Source of the DNA: Chlamydiota bacterium
Lineage (GTDB): Bacteria; Chlamydiota; Chlamydiia; Chlamydiales; Rhabdochlamydiaceae
Reading direction: 5' to 3'
DNA length: 64,000 bases
NCBI GenBank assembly: GCA_026398435.1
Contig: JAPLSW010000050.1
Coordinates: forward strand, 16,567 to 80,566
Shown: positions 27,737 through 38,430 of the stretch, piece by piece
Layout: each line of letters begins with the position of its first letter
Numbering within the stretch: position 1 is the stretch's first letter
Notes under the pieces: generated by a model
The model's database searches: none
Told to the model about the DNA's origin: nothing
The model's input: the letters and a program-made list of their open reading frames with translations, nothing else
Made by a program: the position numbers and the translations under genes

Positions 27737-29176
27737 CTATACAACTCCCTTTAGCTCTATTTGCTTTCTTGTCACAAAGGAAACCACGTAAATAAAAATA
27801 AGACTTAATGCAAAAGCCGGTATCATGGGGACAATAACAAGACTTGTTATATATGGGTTAATACTTGGCCAAGTCGCGGCGATTACTCCACCAACGGATA
27901 TGCCAGCAATCGCTCCAAAACGATTCACCGATTGCGAATATAAAGAGCAGAGGATCAAAGGACCAAAAGCGCTTCCTAGCCCACACCATGCGTACTCTAC
28001 AATAGACATAATCGTAGCACTTTGACCATAAGCTAGGAAAAAGGCGACCGCTGCAAAAATAACAATTCCTATACGAGATGCATAAATGACTTCTTTTGAT
28101 GTTGCATTTTTTTTAAGCATACCTCGATAAAAATCCTCAGAAAGTACTGTTGCAGCTACGAGAATCTGTGAATCCATCGTAGACATATTAGCTGCAAAAA
28201 TACCACAGATGATAAAGGCTGCTAAAAACGGAAAAAAAAGAATCTTTGTCATTTCGACAAAGACCATTTCAGGTTTTGCAAGGCCCTCTGGAAAAAAGGC
28301 AACCCCTATAAAACCAACAGCGGCAGCGCTTGCCAAAGCCAAAAACTGCCATGACATTCCTAGATATTTTGACTTTTTCAAGTCGTCAACGTTTTTAATG
28401 CCCATAAATTTCGTGATAATATGAGGCTGACCAAAATAACCGATACCCCATCCTACAGACAAAGTAAAGATCGCAAAAAAGGAAAGAAAGGAATAGTCAG
28501 GTATAAGGGAAAGACTCATCCCTTTTTCCTCCAGAGCTAGCAAAACCTCAGAGACCCCTCCAACATGAATACAAGCAATGATAGGAACAAGCATTACCAT
28601 AGCTAGTAAAAAGACCCCCTGGACAAAATCGGTCCATGCCACAGAAACAAAACCTCCAACGAGCACGTAACTGACTACCACAATGAGAGAAACTGAAATC
28701 CCGATATAATAGTTAATGGAAAAAAGACCTTCAAAAAGGCGGCCAGTAGCGACAAGACCTGCCGAAAAATAATAAGTCATAAAAAAAAGAATCATCACAG
28801 CACTTATCGTCCGAATAACCCCTGAGGTATCCCCATAACGGCGCTCAAAAAATGTGGAAAGGGTATAGCTGTCATATTTTTCCGTGGCCCTGCGAAGACG
28901 AGGCGCAATAATATGCCAATTAAAAAACATGCCAACAAGTAACCCTATAGCCACCCATAGCTTGTAGGGGCCGGCAATAAAAATTGCCATAGGAAAGGCC
29001 ATAAAAAGCCAAGAGCTCATATCATCTGCATGAGCAGAAATTGCCGTTACCCAGTAGTTAAGATTCCGATTGCCTAAAGCAAAATCCTTTTCTGTAGCAT
29101 TTTTCCTTCGAGAACATATTCCAATTGTTACAAGCATCGCAAAATAGAGTGCAATTGCTACTAGTTGAGTTACCAT
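27737..29176 (-). CDS. putP: sodium/proline symporter PutP
   Basis: 479 residues from the preferred ATG at 29176, which has GGAG six bases upstream; the earlier ATG at 29221 has no site. About 13 membrane helices of the SSS family. The motif EKDFALGNRNLNYWVTAISAHADDMSSWLF near the N-terminus (broken here: HADDMSSW) matches PutP, where the Asp binds Na+, and GYFGQPHIITKFMGIK is another PutP signature. The bifunctional putA gene 3.8 kb away would oxidise the imported proline. Confidence 0.92.
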   Translation of the reverse strand: MVTQLVAIALYFAMLVTIGICSRRKNATEKDFALGNRNLNYWVTAISAHADDMSSWLFMAFPMAIFIAGPYKLWVAIGLLVGMFFNWHIIAPRLRRATEKYDSYTLSTFFERRYGDTSGVIRTISAVMILFFMTYYFSAGLVATGRLFEGLFSINYYIGISVSLIVVVSYVLVGGFVSVAWTDFVQGVFLLAMVMLVPIIACIHVGGVSEVLLALEEKGMSLSLIPDYSFLSFFAIFTLSVGWGIGYFGQPHIITKFMGIKNVDDLKKSKYLGMSWQFLALASAAAVGFIGVAFFPEGLAKPEMVFVEMTKILFFPFLAAFIICGIFAANMSTMDSQILVAATVLSEDFYRGMLKKNATSKEVIYASRIGIVIFAAVAFFLAYGQSATIMSIVEYAWCGLGSAFGPLILCSLYSQSVNRFGAIAGISVGGVIAATWPSINPYITSLVIVPMIPAFALSLIFIYVVSFVTRKQIELKGVV

Positions 29177-29406
29177 AATTCTCCAAGGATAAAGTGGCCA
29201 AAAGCACATCCCCTGCTTCAAAAGGAGGATATAAACATATTTTAGTAAGAATAAGTAAAAACAGCGTCAATGCTAGCAGGAGGGACTGTTAAAATACAAT
29301 TTCCTTCTGCAGGACTTTGTACAAGTGGCAGATGATGTTTTATGGGAAAAACACATAGAGGAATGGAAGAGGAATTTTCCAGAAAAAAACACGCTAAAAA
29401 ATGGGC

Positions 29407-29442
29407 AAAAAAAAGCTGCGAAAATCTTCGCAGCTTTTTTTT
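29407..29442. terminator. bidirectional rho-independent terminator after groEL
   Basis: A perfect 16-bp inverted repeat (AAGCTGCGAA / TTCGCAGCTT flanked by eight A and eight T) with a four-base loop, positions 29407-29422 and 29427-29442. The U tract is present for both strands. It ends transcription of groESL 22 bases after the groEL stop, and could insulate putP from it. Confidence 0.9.
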
Positions 29443-29464
29443 CGGAGAGAATTGACAGAAGAAA

Positions 29465-31150
<1,686 letters not shown>

Positions 31151-31162
31151 TTAATATTGGTT

Positions 31163-31462
31163 TTAGCAGAGTACGCCTAGGATGTCTTCTTCAGACATGA
31201 TTAGGTATTCTTCGTCTTGGGCTGTAGTTTTTACCTCTGTCCCAGCGTAGGCAGTAAATAGTACGGTGTCGCCAATTTGTACAGTCATCTTTTTGGCATT
31301 TCCCTCTTCATCCATCTTACCAGGACCAACAGCTACAACATCACCTTGTTTAGGTTTTTCTTGTGCAGAATCAGGAAGGATAATTCCCCCACGCGTTGTT
31401 CTTACTTGAGAACGTTTTACAAGAACTCTATTTCCAAGCGGCTTAATATGCTCAACAGACAT
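31163..31462 (-). CDS. groES: co-chaperonin GroES (Hsp10)
   Basis: 99 residues: IKPLGNRVLVKRSQ at the start, a mobile loop with TTRGGIILPDSAQEKP and the barrel VVAVGPGK, then IGDTVLFTAYAGTEV. It forms the lid of the GroEL chamber. AGGAG precedes the ATG. It leads the groESL operon from a sigma-70-type promoter listed below. Confidence 0.97.
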   Translation of the reverse strand: MSVEHIKPLGNRVLVKRSQVRTTRGGIILPDSAQEKPKQGDVVAVGPGKMDEEGNAKKMTVQIGDTVLFTAYAGTEVKTTAQDEEYLIMSEEDILGVLC

Positions 31463-31502
31463 AAGATTTCTCCTTTGAAATTTTTCTTAATTTAAAAGGG
31501 AA

Positions 31503-31531
31503 AGCTTATGTCTTCAGGAAATTTTTGTCAA
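31503..31531 (-). promoter_or_regulatory. groES promoter (sigma-66/70 type)
   Basis: Read on the minus strand: TTGACA at 31531-31526, a 17-base spacer, then TAAGCT at 31508-31503. The -35 box is consensus; the -10 box is fair. The implied start lies roughly 35 bases upstream of the groES ATG. Confidence 0.6.
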
Positions 31532-31548
31532 TAAACGAGCCTGCGATT

Positions 31549-31575
31549 TTAGCAAACAAAATCGGCAACTGCTAA
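31549..31575 (-). promoter_or_regulatory. degenerate CIRCE-like operator (possible HrcA site)
   Basis: TTAGCAAAC, nine bases, AACTGCTAA. The CIRCE consensus is TTAGCACTC-N9-GAGTGCTAA; the spacing is exact and 7 of 9 positions match in each half. It lies 18 bases upstream of the groES -35 box and directly after the stop of the upstream gene. HrcA sites usually overlap or follow the promoter, so the position is slightly unusual. Confidence 0.45.
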
Positions 31576-31576
31576 A

Positions 31577-32809
31577 TTAATAAAGAAGGTATTTTTTTCT
31601 TTGGAGTGAAAACTGCTCTCTTTCATTTTTTTGGTATTGGATAAGCTTCCATGCAGGATATTTTTCGTCTGTCAGCAGGGAAAGCATTTCACTATTACCG
31701 CAAGCCATACAAAACTGGTTTCTATGGGTAGCATCGAGCTTGCTAAGACATTTTTTTAAATGCTGAGGGTACATACTTTTAAGAACACCCAGGAGAAGGT
31801 ATTGCACGGTCAGCGGCTTAAATGTCTCTTTGCTCGTTACAACGAGCAAGACCCCCTCACAAGACTCTCCTTTGTACAGCCCCGAATGGGGGCGGCAATG
31901 AAAAGGAACAAACTTTACGCCGGATAACTTCTGCCCGTTCAGAGCGTCAGCAAAAGCGGAAGCTTTAATCCAGGGAGCCCCTACTACTTTAAAGGGCAGA
32001 GTATATCCGATCCCTATGCTCACAACACCGAGAGATCCAATAATCCCCGTCGTTGCGTAGAAAAGGGGAGAATCTGCCTCCGGAATATAAGGACTTGTCG
32101 GAATCCAGGGCAACTGCGTATCCCTAAATGCCATTTCCCGTTTCCATCCTCTCATAGGAACGACCGTTAGATTGCATCCCACTTTATATTCTGAATTAAA
32201 AAAGCGAGCAAGCTCGCCAATGGTTAACCCATGGCAATAAGGGATATTTACGTATCCTAGAAACGACCTCCACTTTTCCTGGAGCATGGGACCATCTACG
32301 ATGTGCCCCCCGATGGGATTCGGGCGGTCTAAAACAATGACGGGGATGTGGTATTTTGCCGCCTCTTCCATCACATAAAATAAGGTCGTGGCATAGGTAT
32401 AGGATCTAGAACCGATATCCTGGATGTCATAGACGAGGACATCGATATTGCGGAGCATCTTTTCTGTCGGCCTTCTGGTTTTTCCATATAAGCTATATAC
32501 CGGAATCCCTTTAAAATTAGGGATATCATCAATGGCTCCATCTGCATGTACTTCTCCTCGAAATCCATGTTCCGGAGCAAAAAGAGCCACCAGCCGAAAG
32601 CCTTCTGTATTTTGCAGGAAAAGCTCATAGGTCGGTGTAAGATCCGAGTTAACTCCTGTGTGATTGGTAACCAAGCCCACTCTTTTACCCATAAGAGAAG
32701 CGGCATGTCCTTCCTTAAAAAAGATATCTACACCCGGGTCTACTTTCTTGCAGTAGGAGATACTGGGCATCCCTAAAAAGAGAGTAATAACCCATAAAAT
32801 CTTTAGCAT
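31577..32809 (-). CDS. NamZ-type exo-beta-N-acetylmuramidase (DUF1343)
   Basis: 410 residues with a signal peptide (LKILWVITLFLGMPSISYC; the Cys may be lipidated). Family motifs: GKRVGLVTNHTGVN, LFAPEHGFRGEVHADG, VYDIQDIGSRSYTYATTL, VLDRPNPIGG and FLGYVNIPYCHGLTIGELA. NamZ of Bacteroidetes releases MurNAc from glycan ends. Such an enzyme suggests recovery or remodelling of peptidoglycan, or action on bacterial cell walls within a shared host. It is monocistronic, 117 bases upstream of groES on the same strand. Confidence 0.88.
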   Translation of the reverse strand: MLKILWVITLFLGMPSISYCKKVDPGVDIFFKEGHAASLMGKRVGLVTNHTGVNSDLTPTYELFLQNTEGFRLVALFAPEHGFRGEVHADGAIDDIPNFKGIPVYSLYGKTRRPTEKMLRNIDVLVYDIQDIGSRSYTYATTLFYVMEEAAKYHIPVIVLDRPNPIGGHIVDGPMLQEKWRSFLGYVNIPYCHGLTIGELARFFNSEYKVGCNLTVVPMRGWKREMAFRDTQLPWIPTSPYIPEADSPLFYATTGIIGSLGVVSIGIGYTLPFKVVGAPWIKASAFADALNGQKLSGVKFVPFHCRPHSGLYKGESCEGVLLVVTSKETFKPLTVQYLLLGVLKSMYPQHLKKCLSKLDATHRNQFCMACGNSEMLSLLTDEKYPAWKLIQYQKNEREQFSLQRKKYLLY

Positions 32810-32935
32810 CAGAGCAGCTCCACTTAAAATAGAAAAGTTTCAGTTATTATTAATAAATCATAATAAAGTCTTTAAGTAAACAAATCGTTTGTGATATTAA
32901 AAAATTAACTTACCATAGTTAGGAGCTAATCTATT

Positions 32936-35900
32936 ATGTCGATCTCTAGACAGACTGAATCCATTCCCATGAAAAAGGCTTTTGAAATCCTCGACGAAAA
33001 AAAAGCGATAGAACTCGCCTCATGCATGCTAGAGGAGGCAGATAGAACGCAGACCTATGGAGAGAAAAAAAAGCAAGAGCAGCTCGCCCGGATGATGAAA
33101 GACCCTAAAGGCAAAGCCTTCACTACCTGCATGACAGACCAAGGATTCAGGAGCCATACACCCCCCCGCGTAGCAAATCAAATCAACTACCTCATCGACC
33201 AGTTCGGAATACCTACGTATTTCGATCCGTTTAAAAGACTACAGCTCGGCGCCTTTAGAGTCTTTTCTCCGATTATTTCTCACATTCTTGTTCCCCTTGT
33301 GACATTCATGCTACGGAAAGAAACTTCCTCAGTGATTTTACCGGGAGAACAAGCGGCCCTATCCAAACACATGAAGCTGCGCAGAGAACAAGGGGTGAGG
33401 ATTAACCTCAACCACCTTGGAGAAGCAATCCTCGGTGAAAAGGAAGCCCAAAGAAAGCTAAATGTATACTTGGAAGATTTAAGACGTGATGACATCGAAT
33501 ATATCTCTATCAAAATATCTACGATATTTAGCCAGATCAACCTCCTAGCCTGGGAAAATACGATAGAATGCATTTCTCTCAAACTAAGAGAGCTCTACCG
33601 AGTGGCCATGAACCACACCTTTACTCGGGCAGATGGATCTAAGAGCATAAAATTTGTAAACCTCGACATGGAAGAATATAAGGATCTGGTTCTTACCAAA
33701 GAGGTTTTTATAAAGGTATTATCTGAACCGGAATTCCATCATTTCTCTGCAGGGATCGTACTCCAAGCCTACCTTCCTGATTCTTATGAAATCCAAAAAG
33801 AGCTCACCGAATGGGCCATGCAAAGGATGAGTAAAGGAGGAGCTCCCATTAAGATCCGTATTGTAAAGGGAGCAAACCTTGCGATGGAGCAGTTTGAAGC
33901 GAGCCTCCGCCTCTGGAGCCAAGCTCCTTATAAATCCAAAGCAGAAGTGGATGCTAACTACAAAAGAATGGTCACCTATGGCTGCATTACCGAGCATGCA
34001 AAAGCAGTTCACCTCGGCATTGGAAGCCATAACTTGTTCGATATAGCTTACTCGATGCTTCTAAGAGCTGAATATAAAGTAGAAACAGATGTCTCCTTTG
34101 AGATGTTAGAGGGAATGGCCGATCATATCCGAAGAGTCGTACAACGACTCTCCGGAGATATGCTCCTATACTGCCCTGTTGCCACCAAAGAAGATTTTCA
34201 AAGCGCGATCGCCTATCTCATCCGCCGTCTTGATGAAAATACAGGGCCTGAAAACTTCCTTCGCTACACCTTTGGCATGAAACCCGGTAGTCCCGACTGG
34301 CAATCCCAAGTCCTCCTATTTGTAAAAGCTTGTGGAGAAATGGACAAGGTCAGCGCCTCTTCCCGCAGAAAGCAAAATAAGTTCGATCCTTCTCGCCACT
34401 TCGACCCCAAAGACCATTTCGAAAATGAGGCAGACACTGACTTTTCTTTAGCCTCTAATAGAAAATGGGCTGAAGGAATCGTTACAAAATGGCATCACAA
34501 AAATATCCCTACCATACCTTGTGTCATCGAGGGAAAAGAAGTCCACGAGCCAAGCTCTCTTGGCCACGGCGCGGACCCTGCCTATCCCGATAAGCCACTT
34601 TATAGCTTCACAATGGCAAATTGGGACCACGTGAACAAAGCCATAGAGTGCGCAAAAAAAGAAGAAAAGGCTTGGGGACAAATTAGCGTAACCCATAAAG
34701 CAGAAATTCTTGCGAATGTCGCACAAAAAATGAGAGAAAAACGGGGAGATCTCATCGGCGCCATGATGGCCGATGGGGGTAAAACCATCTTGGAAGGGGA
34801 CCCTGAAGTATCGGAAGCCATCGACTTTGTCGAATACTACCTGCGCGCTATGATGAAGATGCACTCTTGCAAAGATCTCTCTTGGACTCCGAAAGGGACA
34901 GTTCTCATCACTCCCCCATGGAACTTCCCAGTATCTATTCCGACAGGTGGCATATGCGCGGCTCTAGCGGCCGGCAACTGCGTCCTGTTTAAACCGGCGC
35001 CAGAAGCGGTGCTTAGTGGATGGACTCTTGTGAATATCCTATGGGATGCAGGTATTCCTAAAAAAGCCCTCCAATTTTTTAGCTGCGTAGATGAACCAGT
35101 GGGTAGTAAACTTATTGCCGATCCAAGGATCTCAGCTATTATTTTAACCGGAGCTTCTTCAACAGCCACTTTCTTCCAAAAGCTCAACCCCAACTTAGAA
35201 CTTTTTGCAGAGACCGGAGGGAAAAATGCCCTCATCATCACAGCAATGGCTGACCGCGATCTTGCGATCAAAGACCTTGTCCATTCCGCCTTTGGCCACT
35301 CAGGCCAAAAGTGTAGCGCGGCAAGTCTTGGGATACTCGAAGCCGAAGTTTATGATGACCCCCATTTCCTTACCCAACTTAAAGATGCCACAGAAAGTTT
35401 AACCGTCGGTCCCGCATGGAACCTCTCTTCAAAGGTAACTCCCATCATTAGAGAGGCAAATAATGATCTTCTTAAAGGTCTCACAACACTTGAGCCTGGG
35501 GAAGAGTGGCTCGTAAAACCCAAACAAGATCCAAATAACCCCCTTATGTGGTCTCCCGGCATAAAACTTGGCGTGAAAGAAAATAGCTTCATGCACCAAA
35601 CCGAGCTCTTTGGCCCGGTCCTCGGCCTTATGAGAGCAAGCAGCCTAGACCACGCTATACAACTAGCTAACGGAACACCTTATGGGCTCACATCAGGGAT
35701 CAGCAGTCTCGATGAACGGGAACATAGAAAGTGGCTCGATAGGATAGAAGCTGGCAACTGCTACATCAATAGAACGATCACCGGTGCCATTGTAAAAAGG
35801 CAGCCATTTGGTGGCTGCAAAGCCAGCAGCTTTGGACATGGTTCTAAGGCTGGTGGCCCCAACTACCTATTCCAATTTGCAATTCCCTCGCAAGCTTCCC

Positions 35901-36547
35901 TGCCTCAAGAAAAACATCCCGTATCCAATGCGGTCAATGAACTCACCCTCTTCCTACAGAAAGTCACTTTATCTGCAGAGGAACTTGGGGTTTGGTTTGC
36001 AAGCATTGCAAACTATTCTTTCTGGTCGGATAAATTCAAACAGACCCAAGGCCATTGTAAGATAGAAGGACAGGGGGATCTCGTCGTTGGACAAGACAAC
36101 ATGCTCCTCTATAAACCTCACAAGAACATGTGCTTTAGGATACAAAAAAATGACGCTTCCTTAGACATCTTTAGAGTGATTGCGGCAGCTCTTAGCTGCC
36201 ACACACCGATGGAAATCAGCTGGACAAAAGATGAAACTCCGATAGCGATTCACGACAGATGGAAACACGCTTTCCCCTCTTTACACTTTAAAGAGGAATC
36301 AGAAAGCGCTTTTCTTGAAAGGATCAAAAAAGGATCTATTAAAAGGGTTCGCTTAATTTCCAAACCATCTGAAGCTCTAAAAAAGAGCGCAGCTGAAGTA
36401 AGCTGCTATCTCTGCCATCTTCCGGTTCTTGCAAGTGGAAGGGTCGAGCTTCTAAACTACTTAAGAGAGATGGCACTAAGTGTTGACTACCATAGATATG
36501 GTAATCTGGGAGTTCGAGAAGGAGAACACAGGAATCCTATTCTCTAA
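32936..36547 (+). CDS. putA: bifunctional proline dehydrogenase / delta-1-pyrroline-5-carboxylate dehydrogenase PutA
   Basis: 1203 residues; oxidises proline to glutamate. An FAD-dependent PRODH barrel covers ~100-450 (KFVNLDMEEYKDL, IKIRIVKGANLAMEQFE, YCPVATKEDF). The P5C dehydrogenase spans ~520-1000 with NAD-site LITPPWNFPVSIPTGG, catalytic Glu in LELFAETGGKNAL (~757) and Cys in GHSGQKCSAASLG (~788). A diverged ALDH-like C-terminal domain follows. No N-terminal ribbon-helix-helix DNA-binding domain is present, so it is not a self-regulating trifunctional PutA. AGGAG precedes the ATG. The last 36 bases are repeated at 37658. Confidence 0.96.
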   Translation: MSISRQTESIPMKKAFEILDEKKAIELASCMLEEADRTQTYGEKKKQEQLARMMKDPKGKAFTTCMTDQGFRSHTPPRVANQINYLIDQFGIPTYFDPFKRLQLGAFRVFSPIISHILVPLVTFMLRKETSSVILPGEQAALSKHMKLRREQGVRINLNHLGEAILGEKEAQRKLNVYLEDLRRDDIEYISIKISTIFSQINLLAWENTIECISLKLRELYRVAMNHTFTRADGSKSIKFVNLDMEEYKDLVLTKEVFIKVLSEPEFHHFSAGIVLQAYLPDSYEIQKELTEWAMQRMSKGGAPIKIRIVKGANLAMEQFEASLRLWSQAPYKSKAEVDANYKRMVTYGCITEHAKAVHLGIGSHNLFDIAYSMLLRAEYKVETDVSFEMLEGMADHIRRVVQRLSGDMLLYCPVATKEDFQSAIAYLIRRLDENTGPENFLRYTFGMKPGSPDWQSQVLLFVKACGEMDKVSASSRRKQNKFDPSRHFDPKDHFENEADTDFSLASNRKWAEGIVTKWHHKNIPTIPCVIEGKEVHEPSSLGHGADPAYPDKPLYSFTMANWDHVNKAIECAKKEEKAWGQISVTHKAEILANVAQKMREKRGDLIGAMMADGGKTILEGDPEVSEAIDFVEYYLRAMMKMHSCKDLSWTPKGTVLITPPWNFPVSIPTGGICAALAAGNCVLFKPAPEAVLSGWTLVNILWDAGIPKKALQFFSCVDEPVGSKLIADPRISAIILTGASSTATFFQKLNPNLELFAETGGKNALIITAMADRDLAIKDLVHSAFGHSGQKCSAASLGILEAEVYDDPHFLTQLKDATESLTVGPAWNLSSKVTPIIREANNDLLKGLTTLEPGEEWLVKPKQDPNNPLMWSPGIKLGVKENSFMHQTELFGPVLGLMRASSLDHAIQLANGTPYGLTSGISSLDEREHRKWLDRIEAGNCYINRTITGAIVKRQPFGGCKASSFGHGSKAGGPNYLFQFAIPSQASLPQEKHPVSNAVNELTLFLQKVTLSAEELGVWFASIANYSFWSDKFKQTQGHCKIEGQGDLVVGQDNMLLYKPHKNMCFRIQKNDASLDIFRVIAAALSCHTPMEISWTKDETPIAIHDRWKHAFPSLHFKEESESAFLERIKKGSIKRVRLISKPSEALKKSAAEVSCYLCHLPVLASGRVELLNYLREMALSVDYHRYGNLGVREGEHRNPIL
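36512..36547 (+). repeat. 36-bp direct repeat, left copy (end of putA)
   Basis: Starts GTTCGAGAAGGAGAACACAG and includes the putA stop codon. Identical to 37658-37693 at 35 of 36 positions. Together the two copies bracket the Rpn-family gene. Confidence 0.85.
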
Positions 36548-36709
36548 CAAACATCGTGAATTAAGCTTTCTACTCTCTTAGTCACGGCAAGGCAATGAAA
36601 AAACCAATTCTATTGATGGGATCATAAACACACTTATCAATTAAAATTTTTAAGTTTTTTTTATCCGTTATTTTGCTAAACTGTTATAAATAGTAAAAGA
36701 GGGGTATTT
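36548..36709. other. spacer between putA and the Rpn-family gene
   Basis: 162 bases, AT-rich. AAGAGGGGT precedes the next ATG as ribosome binding site. No terminator is recognisable after putA. Confidence 0.4.
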
Positions 36710-37588
36710 ATGTCTCAGGTTAATCCTAGAGTAGATTTAGCGTTTAAAAAAATATTTGGATCTTTAGAAAACAAAGACCTCTTAATCTCCTTTATTAACT
36801 CTGTCGTCTCAAAAGAAGATCAAGTAGTTGATATCGAACTGCTTAACCCCTATAATCCAAAGAACTTTGCAGCAGATAAGCTTTCTGTTTTAGACATTAA
36901 AGCGAAAGACACCAAAGGCAATTACTATAATATTGAAGTGCAAATCAGCAACGAAGCAGACTATGACAAACGAGCACTATACTACTGGGCTAAACTCTAC
37001 ACCCAACAATTAAGTGAGTCGAAAGGTTATAAGCATCTCCGTAAAGCTATAGGCATTCATGTCCTGAACTTTATCAGCATTCCCAACAACCCAAAGTATA
37101 TCAATAAATTTATTATTTCCAATGAAGAGACAAAAGAGCGTCATTTTACTGACATGGAATTATATACCATTGAGCTTTGTAAATTCATTCAGGATGATAA
37201 CCAAAATTTAGATGACTTACTTCCGAGAATAAAAAATGGACTCGATCGCTGGGCCACTTTTTTAACTAGAGCGTATTGTTTAGATCGAAATAATCTACCC
37301 CACGAACTCGATGATCCTTGCATCAAAAAAGCGATAGAAGTCTTAAATATCATCAGCTTTAATGATGAGGAAAGAGACTTTTATGAGGGGCATCTCAAAT
37401 GGCTTAGAATTGAAGAAAGTATTCTGGACAAGGTTAAAGCTGACGCTGAGGAAGAAGGAATGCAGAAAGGGATAGAAGAAGGAAAGAAAATTGTAGCTCG
37501 CAACCTTATCGCTTCTGGCATGCCTATAAATGTAATTTCTGAATGCACCGGCTTATCAAAAGAAGAAATAGCTGATCTCTTAAAATAA
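36710..37588 (+). CDS. Rpn-family recombination-promoting nuclease / PD-(D/E)XK putative transposase
   Basis: 292 residues. The start VNPRVDLAFKKIFGSLENKD and the nuclease core VLDIKAKDTKGNYYNIEVQ (Asp, Glu, Gln of PD-(D/E)xK) define the family; a hydrophilic C-terminal region with EEEGMQKGIEEGKKI and a small helix-turn-helix-like end (ISECTGLSKEEIADLLK) is normal. E. coli Rpn proteins promote RecA-independent recombination. Such genes are abundant and mobile in Parachlamydiales. Here it is bracketed by a direct repeat of the putA 3' end. Confidence 0.9.
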   Translation: MSQVNPRVDLAFKKIFGSLENKDLLISFINSVVSKEDQVVDIELLNPYNPKNFAADKLSVLDIKAKDTKGNYYNIEVQISNEADYDKRALYYWAKLYTQQLSESKGYKHLRKAIGIHVLNFISIPNNPKYINKFIISNEETKERHFTDMELYTIELCKFIQDDNQNLDDLLPRIKNGLDRWATFLTRAYCLDRNNLPHELDDPCIKKAIEVLNIISFNDEERDFYEGHLKWLRIEESILDKVKADAEEEGMQKGIEEGKKIVARNLIASGMPINVISECTGLSKEEIADLLK

Positions 37589-37657
37589 CTTGTTCCCTTT
37601 TTTTTGAGCATTTTTGGATCCAAAAAAATGACACATCTCTGGCTGCAATATCAGGGC
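37589..37657. other. short spacer after the Rpn-family gene
   Basis: Contains the palindrome TTTTTGGATCCAAAAA at about 37612-37627, a possible weak terminator, and an open frame (TGG CTG CAA ...) leading into the right repeat copy that would encode WLQYQGVREGE, the end of a PutA-like protein. Confidence 0.4.
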
Positions 37658-37693
37658 GTTCGAGAAGGAGAACACAGAAATCCTATTCTCTAA
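37658..37693 (+). repeat. 36-bp direct repeat, right copy
   Basis: Same sequence as the putA 3' end (one mismatch), including the TAA. The repeat is in frame with an upstream ATG at 37627, but only 22 codons are open, so it is a relic and not a gene. Confidence 0.85.
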
Positions 37694-37703
37694 AGGTATT
37701 CTG

Positions 37704-38075
37704 CTATGTTGTAAACAATACCTCTGAAGCTTTTGCCAATGCGGCATTAATATCCGGGAAAACTAGCGCCTGCCCAATTGCATCTATAAGTCCAAACTTT
37801 TTAAGATCCTGTCTGGTTTGTCCGTGCACGCCAGATAAAAAAAGAAGGATCTCCTTCTTTTTGCATTCCTTATAAAACTCTTCAATTCCACACATACCAG
37901 ATGCGTCAATAATGGAAACGGAACGCATCCTAAGAATGAAAACCTTCGGCGTAGTTGCGATGTTGTTTAAAATATCTCTAAGCATATTAGCGGCGCCAAA
38001 GAAAAATGGACCTTGAATTTCATAAACCTCAACCCCTTGAGGTACTATTTTTTTTGAGATATCATCAGCATCGCC
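37704..38075 (-). pseudogene. C-terminal STAS-domain fragment of a SulP-family anion transporter
   Basis: The frame open from 38075 (stop TAA at 38076-38078 just upstream) reads KKIVPQGVEVYEIQGPFFFG, then LRMRSVSIIDASGMCGIEEF and a normal C-terminus. This is the cytoplasmic STAS domain that ends SulP transporters. All ~10 membrane helices are missing upstream, so this is a truncated gene. An internal ATG at 37985 could give a 93-residue product, but it would lack the first STAS strand. Confidence 0.75.
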
Positions 38076-38146
38076 TTAATAGAATTAGCATTCTCTTTAA
38101 ATTCAAGAGTTTTACCTTCTCCGTGAGCAAGAAATCCATCTAGCAT
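38045..38146 (-). pseudogene. 5' fragment of an AlbA_2 (Schlafen-type) domain gene
   Basis: From an ATG at 38146 with AGGAG ten bases upstream, the frame reads MLDGFLAHGEGKTLEFKENA and then meets the SulP fragment near 38070, where it soon ends at a stop. ExKTLEFKE is the start signature of AlbA_2 DNA-binding domain proteins. The gene is cut after ~25 codons, and the cut coincides with the start of SulP homology, so a deletion probably joined the two. Confidence 0.55.
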
Positions 38147-38430
38147 AGCCTTTTCTCCTATATTTAGAACTAGGAAGTTAACACGGAAGTCAAACACTTC
38201 CGCGTCGAAAATAAAAAAAATTTGGACATGTACTTGATAACTTACAACCAACATACAATCAATAACTTACTTTCAATTAAAAAGACAGCTGACGTCTTTC
38301 GAAAAAATCCTGGCTAGAGAACCTTTTCGGTCAGTTTTTCTATATCTAAGTTATCCTATGCCTTAGAATGGGTCCAGGTCTGAAAATCTTGACCAAATTT
38401 TTGTCTCGTAGGTGAATAATCCAACTCGGG
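38147..38430. other. spacer upstream of the gene fragments
   Basis: No gene seen. A short palindrome-like tract (CACGGAAGT ... ACTTCCGCG, near 38180-38203) is the only structure noticed. Confidence 0.35.

Noticed and set aside
37627..37693. Short ORF encoding a PutA-like end
   Set aside because: Only 22 codons, explained by the 36-bp repeat relic.
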